Origin: Nitrososphaerota archaeon
Lineage (GTDB): Archaea; Thermoproteota; Nitrososphaeria; Nitrososphaerales; Nitrosopumilaceae
Assembly: GCA_021325595.1 (NCBI GenBank)
Contig: JAJPGX010000019.1
Span: forward strand, 1 to 51,735
Direction of reading: 5' to 3'
Length of the DNA: 51,735 nucleotides
Below the pieces are notes generated by a model. The model ran no database searches. It saw only the letters and a program-made list of their open reading frames with translations, and was not told where the DNA came from. Every line of letters begins with the position of its first letter. Position 1 is the stretch's first letter. Below are positions 17,512 to 23,911 of the stretch, piece by piece. The translations under genes and the position numbers were made by a program.

Positions 17512-17610
17512 TAATGTCTAGAGTGTAGAAGCAGGATTTAAGGCATGACAAGGTTTTCAGGCTGGAACAGCAGACTCGGATTTACAGTGAAACGTTGATG
17601 ACTCTCATAC

Positions 17611-17715
17611 TCATCGATTCCTGCCCCAATGACAATCGCAGTTGCATCCCTCTTTACATTTTACTCTTTTACAATCAGAGCACATGTTTTGTTTCCAAAA
17701 ATGATCTTGTTCCAT
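17611..17715 (-). CDS. 34-residue Cys-rich zinc-finger-like peptide
   Basis: An ATG-started frame encodes a 34-residue peptide containing CSDCKRVKCKEGCNCDCH. Six Cys (positions 12, 15, 20, 24, 26, 28) and one His in 18 residues are far beyond chance and suggest one tight zinc or metal cluster. The reading frame is closed cleanly with TGA. It is on the same strand as the next small gene and RIO1. I infer a small metal-binding protein, possibly a nucleic-acid binder. Confidence 0.55.
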   Translation of the reverse strand: MEQDHFWKQNMCSDCKRVKCKEGCNCDCHWGRNR

Positions 17716-17769
17716 AAAAATTACTGACACCTACAATCAGGTAGACTTTTTGATGTTATTGTAAAACAG

Positions 17770-17928
17770 TCACTCTTCATCTTCTGTTTCCCTAATCTCT
17801 TCTTGTGCGTCCTGCTCGACTTGCTCTAACTCATGAGTCTCTTCTTTCATTTCTTCTTGTTCAGCTTGGCGATTTTCCTTAGATTCTTTATCTTTGGACT
17901 TCCACATGGTTTTGAAAAAATTCTTCAT
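17770..17928 (-). CDS. 52-residue highly charged coiled-coil peptide
   Basis: An ATG-started frame begins 'MKNFFKTMWKSKDKESKEN' and continues as a Glu/Gln-rich helix with 16 Glu. The charge pattern resembles a single amphipathic coiled coil with a hydrophobic N-terminal patch that might touch the membrane. Composition and a clean stop support coding, but there is no family match I can recognise. It lies just downstream of RIO1 on the same strand, about 66 bases away. Confidence 0.55.
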   Translation of the reverse strand: MKNFFKTMWKSKDKESKENRQAEQEEMKEETHELEQVEQDAQEEIRETEDEE

Positions 17929-17994
17929 TCTTTTTATCTCTGTTATTCATATGTAGTCATACTACTTAAGACATCGGAGGTAGACAATAGAGAC

Positions 17995-18795
17995 TTAATT
18001 TGTTATTCTTGACATTATATCAGAAGGGTGTTCTACAGTCAGGCCCCTTTTAGCAAAGAATCTTGAAATGTTTGTGATATCTCTTTGAAGAAATTCTTTT
18101 GCGTTTTTGTGTTGTATGTCAACAGCTGATCCCAGATCAAAAAGAATCAAACCATTTTCTGTTTTGAAGATATTGTATTCGGAGAAATCAGCATGTACAA
18201 GTCCGGCTTTTTTGTAAAGTTGTGAAATAATTGAAATTGCATTTTTATAGTCAGTTTCATCGATTTCAGATTCTACAAGTGTTTTTGCTGGAACGCCATT
18301 TTTTCCTACAAATTCTAGTACCAAGACATTTTTCAGAACACAAATTGGTTTGATTGATGAAATTCCGTTTTTGACACATTTGGTAAGGTTACGAAATTCC
18401 TTTTGTGCCCAAATCTCCACCATATTCCTTGTTCCTTTTTTTATATGAGAAAATCTTGGATTGTCTACAAGGTAGGGCTTTCTTTTTTTAAAATTTGAAG
18501 CAGTTACCAGATATATCTTGACAGCAACATCCTTTCCATTACGGTCCACTGCCCAGTACATCTTGGCTTCCTTGCCAGAACCAACTATTCCATTGACGTA
18601 TGATATAGTACCCGAACTTATCAACTTGGAAAGAGTCATTATCGAAGTCTTGTCCAAGACATCATCTATTACCTTTTTTTTATCAAAGACTTCTTTTGCT
18701 GATGCTCCTCGTCTTTTATTTTTTAAAAGTTGGTTATCAATACGTCTTGATAATTTTTCCCCAAGATCATCTGGCAATAATGTAACTTCTGACAT
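17995..18795 (-). CDS. rio1: RIO1-family serine/threonine kinase
   Basis: The 266-residue protein is a canonical archaeal RIO1 kinase. Motifs are 'YVNGIVGSGKEAKMYWAVD' (Gly loop), 'VAVKIYLVTASNFKKRKPY' with the catalytic Lys, the catalytic loop 'LVHADFSEYNIF' and the metal motif 'LFDLGSAVD'. In archaea RIO1 is implicated in small ribosomal subunit maturation. It begins with ATG and is divergent from genes on the other strand. The length is normal and all key residues are present. Confidence 0.93.
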   Translation of the reverse strand: MSEVTLLPDDLGEKLSRRIDNQLLKNKRRGASAKEVFDKKKVIDDVLDKTSIMTLSKLISSGTISYVNGIVGSGKEAKMYWAVDRNGKDVAVKIYLVTASNFKKRKPYLVDNPRFSHIKKGTRNMVEIWAQKEFRNLTKCVKNGISSIKPICVLKNVLVLEFVGKNGVPAKTLVESEIDETDYKNAISIISQLYKKAGLVHADFSEYNIFKTENGLILFDLGSAVDIQHKNAKEFLQRDITNISRFFAKRGLTVEHPSDIMSRITN

Positions 18796-18853
18796 CTATT
18801 GTATACGGGTTTGTCACTAATAATGCTATGTAAAGATCATTTATGATAAACAG

Positions 18854-19069
18854 TCAGAGAACCTTTTCACGTCTATACCTGTTTTTTATGTATCTAGTAT
18901 GATATTGCCCATGGGTTAAAATGGATTTCATCAGTCCATCGTAGATCTTTTTTGGTACACCAAAGTACTGATAGGTTCCACCATGGTGAAACTCTATTTC
19001 CAATGTTTGCATTGATTCATCATAACCAACTGATTTTAGATCATTAGACTTGACTCGTATTCTGTACAT
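18854..19069 (-). CDS. KTSC-domain protein
   Basis: The 71-residue protein fits the KTSC domain: 'VKSNDLKSVGYDESMQTLEI', then 'FHHGGTYQYFGVPKKIYDGL', then 'SILTHGQYHTRYIKNRY'. KTSC domains are small and often stand-alone or fused to lysyl-tRNA synthetase-related proteins. Their role is not firmly known. It is a single short gene just downstream-facing of RIO1 with its own spacing. Confidence in the domain is high; function is unassigned. Confidence 0.85.
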   Translation of the reverse strand: MYRIRVKSNDLKSVGYDESMQTLEIEFHHGGTYQYFGVPKKIYDGLMKSILTHGQYHTRYIKNRYRREKVL

Positions 19070-19225
19070 ACTTGATCATGTGTATGGAATCATCTAAATC
19101 ATTGGTTCATGTTATAATTCAGAGTGAAATAATTTTGAATCCACTAGGAATTGTCCAGTAAATTTGACAAGATTGGGTAATGTAGTTCCTGTGGAACCCT
19201 TAAAACACCATCGGAAGTTGGGGAC

Positions 19226-19236
19226 ATATTTTATAA
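19226..19236 (+). promoter_or_regulatory. TATA box for the PLP synthase gene
   Basis: 'TATTTTATAAG' is the best TATA match in the 200-base gap before the synthase gene. It is about 34 bases before the TTG at 19270, which fits a leaderless or nearly leaderless transcript. A 5-bp GTTCC/GGAAC hairpin lies about 40 bases further upstream and has no clear role. Confidence 0.4.
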
Positions 19237-19269
19237 GATCATCTTATCCATCAGTTTTAGAAGATAAAA

Positions 19270-20823
19270 TTGGAACAAAGTACAGCTAATATTGATACTA
19301 ATTTACTTGAGCGTTTTGAGAAAGAGATCTGGAGTAAGGTTCCCCATCTAGAAAACAAGGATGGAAAAGTGGTTAATGCAACACCACTGATTGATATCAC
19401 CCAAGACTTGAAGGAATGTGCAAAAAAAGAATTTAACCTGAGTCTTGATGATAAAGATCTAAAAATTTTTGGCAAGTTTGATTCCCGCTTGTTAGCAGGT
19501 TCGATTAAGGTAAGGCCAGCAGTAAACATAATTCATGATGCCATTGTTACAGGCAAGCTAAAAAGCGGGCAGACAATATTTGAAGCCACATCAGGAAACT
19601 TTGGAATTGCACTTGGACAGTTAGCCAAGATTGGACTGGATGTAGTCGCTCTGGTATCAAGAAAACTGCAGGAAGGAGTGTTTGAGGAATTAAGAACTGA
19701 GAAAATTCGAATCATAAATCTTGACATGGATATATGCCCTGCCCCAGGAATGAAGGACAGCCCAAATGTTTTAGCTGCAAAAGCGACTGCTGCCAATATC
19801 CGCTCACAATTATCCGAGCTTGGGTTTGATCCAACTGTTTTTGATAATGCTATAACAGAGGCACAAGATCTGCTAGCTAAACAGGATATCATAAACTTGG
19901 CAAAACTTCTTGCAAAGATCTACAATTGCTACTGTCCAGAACAATATGACAACAAATCAAATATTGAGATTCACAGAACTGTTACCGCACCAGAGATAGA
20001 TCAGCAATTACATGAAAAAGGACTTTCTTTAGAAGATTTTAGAATTGTTTGCACGTTTGGTACAGGTGGCACCTCTGGAGGCCTGAGCAGATACATGTCT
20101 GAAAAATATGGGAAACAATCCGTGCACGTAGTATTTCCACTTGCAGCTCAAGATGTTGCAGGAATTAGAACAAAAGCCAAGGCTGAAGGGCTAAGGTTTT
20201 ACGAGCCTCACATATATGCAGGACAGCATGAAGTAGATTTTGAGCAGGCAAAGCGCTTGCTAAAGTTTTTTGTAGACAAGGGTCACGACATGGGTGAAAG
20301 TAGTGCCCTTGCGTTATACGCAGTAATGCAGATGGCAAACTTTGGAGGTTTGGGAGGAAAGTTTGTCGTAATAGTTGCTGATGGAATACAAAAATACAAA
20401 AAGAATTTGGAAGCTATGGTAAAGAAAAAGAGCCGTACTCAAGTTTCTCTAGATGAAGCTGTATCAAGTGTAGGTGACTATGATAAAGTAATCTGGATTC
20501 ATACCCAGTATACCCCACGTGAGGAAGGAATAGAGCTAATTGCAAAAACATTGGGTGTTGACAAGAGCAAGATCGTTGTACCAAAGGCAAGAGATGTGGA
20601 ACGATTGTTAATGACACAACAAGTTCCTGAGGATCTGAATAAGGCTCTTGAGGGATCTCACAAATCATTGCTTGTTTGCATGGCAGGCTATACTTCATTG
20701 AATGCTGTTCAAGTACTTGAAAAAAAGGGTATTGTAACTGAAAGTTTGAGTGGAGGAATATCTGCAATTTCTCAAGGAAAAGGCAAGCAAATTTCTGAGC
20801 TAATAAAAATAGCTACTGAATAA
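19270..20823 (+). CDS. Cysteine-synthase-like PLP enzyme fused to rhodanese-like domain
   Basis: Residues 1 to about 390 form a fold-type-II PLP enzyme of the cysteine synthase/CBS family. PLP Lys80 is in 'LAGSIKVRPA', followed by 'TSGNFG' (107-112) and the phosphate loop 'GTGGTSGG'. An insertion around 150-250 makes it longer than bacterial CysK (about 310). The C-terminus (about 400-517) looks like a rhodanese: 'DKVIWIHTQYTP', the loop 'VCMAGYTS' and 'TESLSGGISA'. The combined protein could couple sulfur transfer with synthesis of cysteine or a related amino acid. Start is TTG 19270; TATA spacing fits. The exact substrate cannot be read from sequence. Confidence 0.85.
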   Translation: MEQSTANIDTNLLERFEKEIWSKVPHLENKDGKVVNATPLIDITQDLKECAKKEFNLSLDDKDLKIFGKFDSRLLAGSIKVRPAVNIIHDAIVTGKLKSGQTIFEATSGNFGIALGQLAKIGLDVVALVSRKLQEGVFEELRTEKIRIINLDMDICPAPGMKDSPNVLAAKATAANIRSQLSELGFDPTVFDNAITEAQDLLAKQDIINLAKLLAKIYNCYCPEQYDNKSNIEIHRTVTAPEIDQQLHEKGLSLEDFRIVCTFGTGGTSGGLSRYMSEKYGKQSVHVVFPLAAQDVAGIRTKAKAEGLRFYEPHIYAGQHEVDFEQAKRLLKFFVDKGHDMGESSALALYAVMQMANFGGLGGKFVVIVADGIQKYKKNLEAMVKKKSRTQVSLDEAVSSVGDYDKVIWIHTQYTPREEGIELIAKTLGVDKSKIVVPKARDVERLLMTQQVPEDLNKALEGSHKSLLVCMAGYTSLNAVQVLEKKGIVTESLSGGISAISQGKGKQISELIKIATE

Positions 20824-20837
20824 GATGATTTGGGGGT

Positions 20838-20893
20838 CTGGGTAATTCATGAGACCTGACTACAGATCTTCTTTGTGTTTACTTCCGAGACCT
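20838..20893 (+). repeat. Island repeat copy A (left end)
   Basis: A 56-base unit starting CTGGGTAATTCATGAGACCT and ending GAGACCT. It matches copy B (22348-22403) with two mismatches and is the inverted complement of copy C. The unit starts 15 bases after the PLP enzyme stop and ends one base before the stop codon of the minus-strand membrane gene. I read it as the left terminal repeat of a composite element. Confidence 0.85.
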
Positions 20894-20894
20894 A

Positions 20895-21368
20895 TTACAT
20901 CTTACAGGTGATCTTGACATTCTTTGAAGTATAGTATAATGATACACCGAGTGCTACTATTGCAAGTGTCTTTAATTCAAGACCTTGAAACGGAAGTAGA
21001 GCCAAAGCACCACCCAAACCAAATACGCCTAGCAATGGTGCTGTACATATAGGACATCCAGATGCAACAGCACCCGTAAAAGCACTGCATGCGTTAGAAG
21101 TTGCACCTTTTCCAAAACCCAAACCACCAGTCATTTGTTTTCTGCAAATTACCATAGATGTGTTTATTCCTGTTAGAATCGCTATTGCAGTTCCTAAAGT
21201 TATGGTAGTAACTGTAAACAGTATTCCGTAATTTTGTATGTATGCAGGCAATGGAGTAGGTGTAAAGTAAAATGTAAGAAGCCAGAATAAAACAGATAAA
21301 GTCACAGAGATTATAATTGCGACAAGAGCATAACGAGGTTTTTTTAATACGTTTAAAATTGTACTCAT
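20895..21368 (-). CDS. Four-helix membrane protein with GCPICTAP motif
   Basis: The 157-residue protein has about four membrane helices (about 13-33, 46-66, 97-125 and 132-148). Its centre holds Cys residues in 'GCPICTAPLLGVFGLGG' and 'MVICRKQMTGG', and the last residues are 'KITCKM'. Paired Cys beside membrane segments often bind metals or take part in thiol chemistry, as in Mer-type transporters, but I cannot assign a family. Its stop codon lies one base from copy A, and it is transcribed towards that repeat. It is divergent from the HxlR gene with the finger peptide between. I infer a metal, thiol or redox function under HxlR control. Confidence 0.75.
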   Translation of the reverse strand: MSTILNVLKKPRYALVAIIISVTLSVLFWLLTFYFTPTPLPAYIQNYGILFTVTTITLGTAIAILTGINTSMVICRKQMTGGLGFGKGATSNACSAFTGAVASGCPICTAPLLGVFGLGGALALLPFQGLELKTLAIVALGVSLYYTSKNVKITCKM

Positions 21369-21373
21369 TTACA

Positions 21374-21532
21374 TCACTTTAGAATGGCGTGCCTTGTTAT
21401 CTCAAGAGAACAACTATTGAACTTGCTACAGTGATTCTCACATCTTTCTGCTTGCGTGGAATCTTGGTATCCAAGCAGGCATATTTCACATAGGAAAACT
21501 TTGTCATTATTATGGCTTGATTCTTTTACCAT
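21374..21532 (-). CDS. Zinc-finger-like peptide of about 52 residues
   Basis: The frame contains 'FLCEICLLGYQDSTQAERCE' followed by His, Cys, then another Cys in 'FNSCSLEITRHAIL', so at least five Cys and two His could hold a metal. I place the start at the inner Met (21532) because the 12 residues upstream would run into the palindromic promoter shared with the HxlR gene; ATG at 21568 is the alternative. It lies five bases upstream of the membrane gene start and is most likely co-transcribed with it. This Cys/His pattern appears in small thaumarchaeal proteins of unknown function. Confidence 0.6.
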   Translation of the reverse strand: MVKESSHNNDKVFLCEICLLGYQDSTQAERCENHCSKFNSCSLEITRHAILK

Positions 21533-21538
21533 TTTATT

Positions 21539-21578
21539 ACTATGAAATTCAAAGTATTTAAAATACAAAGTTCATAGT
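21539..21578 (+). promoter_or_regulatory. Palindromic control region of the HxlR/finger divergent promoter
   Basis: ACTATGAA (21539-21546) and TTCATAGT (21571-21578) are perfect inverted arms. Inside them GTATTT (21554-21559), one A, and AAATAC (21561-21566) form a second inverted pair that also looks like a TATA box. A third ACTATGAA covers the HxlR start codon (21588-21595). The pattern suggests a dimeric regulator bound over a shared promoter, probably HxlR itself. Confidence 0.6.
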
Positions 21579-21590
21579 ATAGTAGTTACT

Positions 21591-21947
21591 ATGAAAGATC
21601 AAAGTAATACAATTTGTCTATGTCCACTTGACGGTGTAATAGATACAATAGGAAAAAAGTGGGGATTGCTGATAGTAAACGAGATAGGAAATCATGGACG
21701 ATTGCGTTACAATGAATTAATGTCAGAACTAAAAGAAATAAGCCCATCAACACTGGCTTCAATGCTAAAGGATTTGGAAAAACAAGAGCTAATTGAAAAG
21801 GAAGTTTTCAGGGAGATACCGCCAAGAGTTGAATACTCCTTATCTGCTAGAGGAAGGGAATTAAGAACTGCAATTATACCGCTTATCAAATGGGCGAGTA
21901 AGAAGGGAAATTATTCAGTACACTGTAGTTGTAGTTTGTTCAAATAG
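21591..21947 (+). CDS. HxlR-family winged-helix regulator
   Basis: The 118-residue protein has the HxlR fold: 'CPLDGVIDTIGKKWGLLIVN' at the start, the recognition region 'RLRYNELMSELKEISPSTLA', and the wing 'PRVEYSLSARGREL'. It has Cys at 9 and 11 and a CSC pair at the C-terminus ('HCSCSLFK'), which suggests thiol or metal sensing, as in HypR/YodB relatives. It is divergent from the finger peptide and membrane gene across a palindromic region, the classic layout for auto-regulation. The signal is unknown. Confidence 0.88.
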   Translation: MKDQSNTICLCPLDGVIDTIGKKWGLLIVNEIGNHGRLRYNELMSELKEISPSTLASMLKDLEKQELIEKEVFREIPPRVEYSLSARGRELRTAIIPLIKWASKKGNYSVHCSCSLFK

Positions 21948-21977
21948 ATTAGTTAACTAGAACTATTCTCAAAATCG

Positions 21978-22343
21978 CTATTGTTTACTGGCATTTTGAA
22001 TTAAGGTTATCCATTTGTTATTCCCTTCAATTTTAATTCCTGCCATGTCTGATGGTGTCTTTCGATCCAATGCCATGTGAGAGCGGATGAAGTTATGATG
22101 AATCTGCATACCTGAAAGTATTGGAGAATCAACCTTTTTCAGTGAACGCATTACCTTCTCACGATCACGAATTTCACCGTTCAATCGTTCCATCTTGTTA
22201 TTGTTCTTGTCACCATCAAAGTGAATATGGCGTATGTGTTCTGTTTTCTTGTCTAGAAAGTTTTTTTGCTTGTACTCGTTTTTCCAAGCATCCTGAAAGT
22301 TTCTTGCACCATCTGTAATCAAGACATTTGGCTTCTTTCCTGC
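21978..22343 (-). pseudogene. IS6-like DDE transposase, 5'-truncated fragment
   Basis: The remaining C-terminal part contains 'LITDGARNFQDAWKNEY', then 'NKMERLNGEIRDREKVMRSL' and 'IHHNFIRSHMALDRKTPSDM'. These are the second Asp and the Glu region of an IS6/IS240-type DDE transposase. The frame continues upstream through codons for 'GKKPNV' to about 22343, where repeat copy B begins, and no start codon is present, so the catalytic N-terminal part is missing. A TTG at 22322 would give a 114-residue peptide but it would lack the first Asp. It is inactive and marks the mobile origin of the island. Confidence 0.8.
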
Positions 22344-22347
22344 GGGG

Positions 22348-22403
22348 CTGGGTAATTCATGAGACCTGACTACAGATCTCCTTTGTGTTTACTTCCTAGA
22401 CCT
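22348..22403 (+). repeat. Island repeat copy B (internal)
   Basis: Same orientation as copy A, 54 of 56 bases identical. Its outer edge truncates the transposase frame, and its inner end contains the stop codon of the second membrane gene (22402-22404). It forms an inverted pair with copy C around that gene, so B to C alone could also move as a unit of about 790 bases. Confidence 0.85.
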
Positions 22404-23052
22404 AGTTTCTTTTAGTTTGTTTGTATGCTTCTATTGCTGTAATGGCAAAAGCCCCAGCAAGTAATGATAATGGAATTGATAACCACAAGGCATGTCTAAA
22501 GAATACAAGATTGACTGTTTCAGCACTTAAGATACATGCACTTTCTGCTGTAACTAAAACATAGAGGCTTGTTTTGATTATCTGCTTGAAATCAGATGAC
22601 TTGTGTAACTCGGGGATTTTCCTGACGCCTGTTGCAAAGTTTTTGAAAGTTGTTTTGATATTGGATACAAATCCCCTATGATCATCTTCTAAAACTGAAC
22701 AGCAACCATCACCCACCTTATCCAAGTTGTTTCTTCCAAGTATTGTAGCAAATGTAGTAAATCCTGCAAGACTATAACCCAAAGCGTATGACATTATGAT
22801 TGCAAATGGGGTCTTGAATCCAAAAATAAAGAAACTACTGTTTTGTCCTGTTTCAGCAGACAAAATACAAAGGATCTCAATACCTAATGCAGAAGCATAT
22901 AGTGTTCTTACATTACTAAAGAATTTGATACTTTGTCTTTGTTTAAGATGAATGTCTATACAACAACAATCATCTTTTATACAAATTTCACAATCTTCTT
23001 GTTTTACTTTGTTACAAACTTCAGGCACACAAAGGCAATCTACACACTTCAT
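22402..23052 (-). CDS. Cys-rich membrane protein with metal-binding-like N-terminus
   Basis: The 216-residue protein begins with a cluster of ten or more Cys in 32 residues (including 'MKCVDCLCVPEVCNKVK', 'CEICIKDDCCCIDIH'). It then has a membrane part of about four helices with a duplicated 'ILSAET' motif (around 63-68 and 173-178). The middle loop has another CC pair. The duplicated helices point to an internal repeat. Metal binding or thiol exchange is plausible, but I do not recognise the family. It sits alone between repeats B and C, and its stop codon lies in repeat B. Confidence 0.75.
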   Translation of the reverse strand: MKCVDCLCVPEVCNKVKQEDCEICIKDDCCCIDIHLKQRQSIKFFSNVRTLYASALGIEILCILSAETGQNSSFFIFGFKTPFAIIMSYALGYSLAGFTTFATILGRNNLDKVGDGCCSVLEDDHRGFVSNIKTTFKNFATGVRKIPELHKSSDFKQIIKTSLYVLVTAESACILSAETVNLVFFRHALWLSIPLSLLAGAFAITAIEAYKQTKRN

Positions 23053-23085
23053 GTTTTCAGATCAACGATTTCACTATTAAAACAT

Positions 23086-23137
23086 AGGTCTCGGAAGTAA
23101 ACACAAAGGAGATCTGTAGTCAGGTCTCATGAATTAC
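23086..23137 (-). repeat. Island repeat copy C (inverted, right end)
   Basis: Reverse complement of the core of copies A and B, from GTAATTCATGAGACC to CGAGACCT (52 bases). It carries the CTCC form like copy B at one variable site and the CGAG form like copy A at the other, so it is a third distinct copy. The outer flank differs from A and B, which marks the core GTAATTC as the probable element end. Confidence 0.85.
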
Positions 23138-23171
23138 ATAGAACACGATTTGGATCTAATTTATTAGATAG

Positions 23172-23468
23172 AAACCACATATTCTATGCACGGCATCTGC
23201 ATTAAATCCTGATTCACAGGATGCAATAAGTCGTCGAAAGGAATTCTACACTAGTGAGCATGTTGATATTTTTCTAAAACGGCACGGAGTACCAAAGAGT
23301 AGGCAAGCAATGCACAGCTTTGTTTCAATGGGACTTGGAAAAAACGATTCAAGTGTTGATTGGGATATTGTCAATGTATTATCACATGTGTATTTCCAGG
23401 TTCATCCACAGCAGATTAACATAAGAGACAAGGCAAATGGAAAGATGATTATCTCAATCAGAAAATAA
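23172..23468 (+). pseudogene. 5'-truncated gene remnant next to the island
   Basis: A 98-codon frame is open from 23172 to TAA at 23468, but an in-frame TAG precedes it and there is no ATG, GTG or TTG near its beginning. The peptide ('RKEFYTSEHVDIFLKRHGVP' and 'SMGLGKNDSSVDWDIVNVL') has normal coding composition. It lies 34 bases right of copy C, so its 5' part was probably lost when the island arrived. I do not recognise the original family. A short protein from the inner ATG is possible but unlikely. Confidence 0.45.
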
Positions 23469-23542
23469 GTCTTAAACTAGCAGTTTATCGTTCATGGTAA
23501 TCATGTTCTCATTTTAAATCAAATAGCGTCTCATATTATTTT

Positions 23543-23704
23543 GTGGTATTAATAGATCTAAACCAAGAAGAAGTCAAGAGACTCATAGCAATAATGCAAT
23601 TCTCCATAGCCGCTTGCCCCCTAGGCAGTATCAGCCAAGAGGTTGAGATTGATGCAGACAAGATTGAAAACTTGATTGCTAAAATGGAAAAGGGTTTAGA
23701 ATAG
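23543..23704 (+). CDS. Small helical protein of 53 residues (GTG start)
   Basis: A GTG-started frame gives 'MVLIDLNQEEVKRLIAIMQF' followed by 'ACPLGSISQEVEIDADKIEN' and a Lys/Glu-rich helix. It looks like a compact two-helix protein with one Cys. The frame is clean, and the AT-rich stretch before the GTG could contain a promoter. No family is recognised. It is probably an independent small gene to the right of the island. Confidence 0.5.
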   Translation: MVLIDLNQEEVKRLIAIMQFSIAACPLGSISQEVEIDADKIENLIAKMEKGLE

Positions 23705-23730
23705 AAAATCTTAGTCTGGTAACTAAGTAA

Positions 23731-23829
23731 TTATGACTTGAATTTGTTTGCTATGTTCTTTATAATACCCTTCACTTCATGTGGGGGTCTGTATTTTTCC
23801 AGTTTGATATCAAAACTTGGATTGTGATC
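23731..23829 (-). pseudogene. Possible gene remnant (C-terminal 32 residues)
   Basis: The frame ends with 'FDIKLEKYRPPHEVKGIIKN' and 'IANKFKS', which looks like a real protein C-terminus. There is no start codon in frame, and TAA is directly upstream. It is probably the broken 3' end of a small gene; a frameshift just upstream is possible. Evidence is weak. Confidence 0.3.
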
Positions 23830-23877
23830 TTAAAGATTCCCAATCTCTTTTGAATGCAGACTGTGAGGGTTTGAATT

Positions 23878-23911
23878 AAAAAAATAAAGTGTGTGCTCAC
23901 TTCATGTGAGC
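23878..23911 (-). terminator. Intrinsic-type terminator of the duplicated-domain secreted protein
   Basis: On the minus strand GCTCAC and GTGAGC (23895-23911, 5-base loop) form a 6-bp hairpin across the stop codon. A T-rich run (opposite 23878-23888) follows. A hairpin plus T run is uncommon in archaea, where a T run alone suffices. Confidence 0.5.

Larger units (their letters stand above)
20838..23137. mobile_element. Repeat-bounded composite genomic island, about 2.3 kb
   Basis: The island is bounded by copy A on the left and inverted copy C on the right. It contains copy B plus a membrane protein, a zinc-finger-like peptide, an HxlR regulator, a truncated transposase and a second Cys-rich membrane protein. 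Inverted terminal repeats of about 52 bp plus a transposase fragment indicate movement by a DDE-type element. No matching target-site duplication is visible beside A and C. The gene to the right of C is 5'-truncated, in agreement with an insertion or deletion at that edge. Confidence 0.6.

Noticed and set aside
20820-23160. Target-site duplication next to island ends A and C
   Set aside because: The eight bases beside A (GGGTCTGG) and beside C (ATAGAACA) do not match, so no duplication can be claimed.
23776-23790. TGGGGGTCTG resembling the flank of repeat A
   Set aside because: Only ten bases match and the repeat core is absent, so it is most likely chance.
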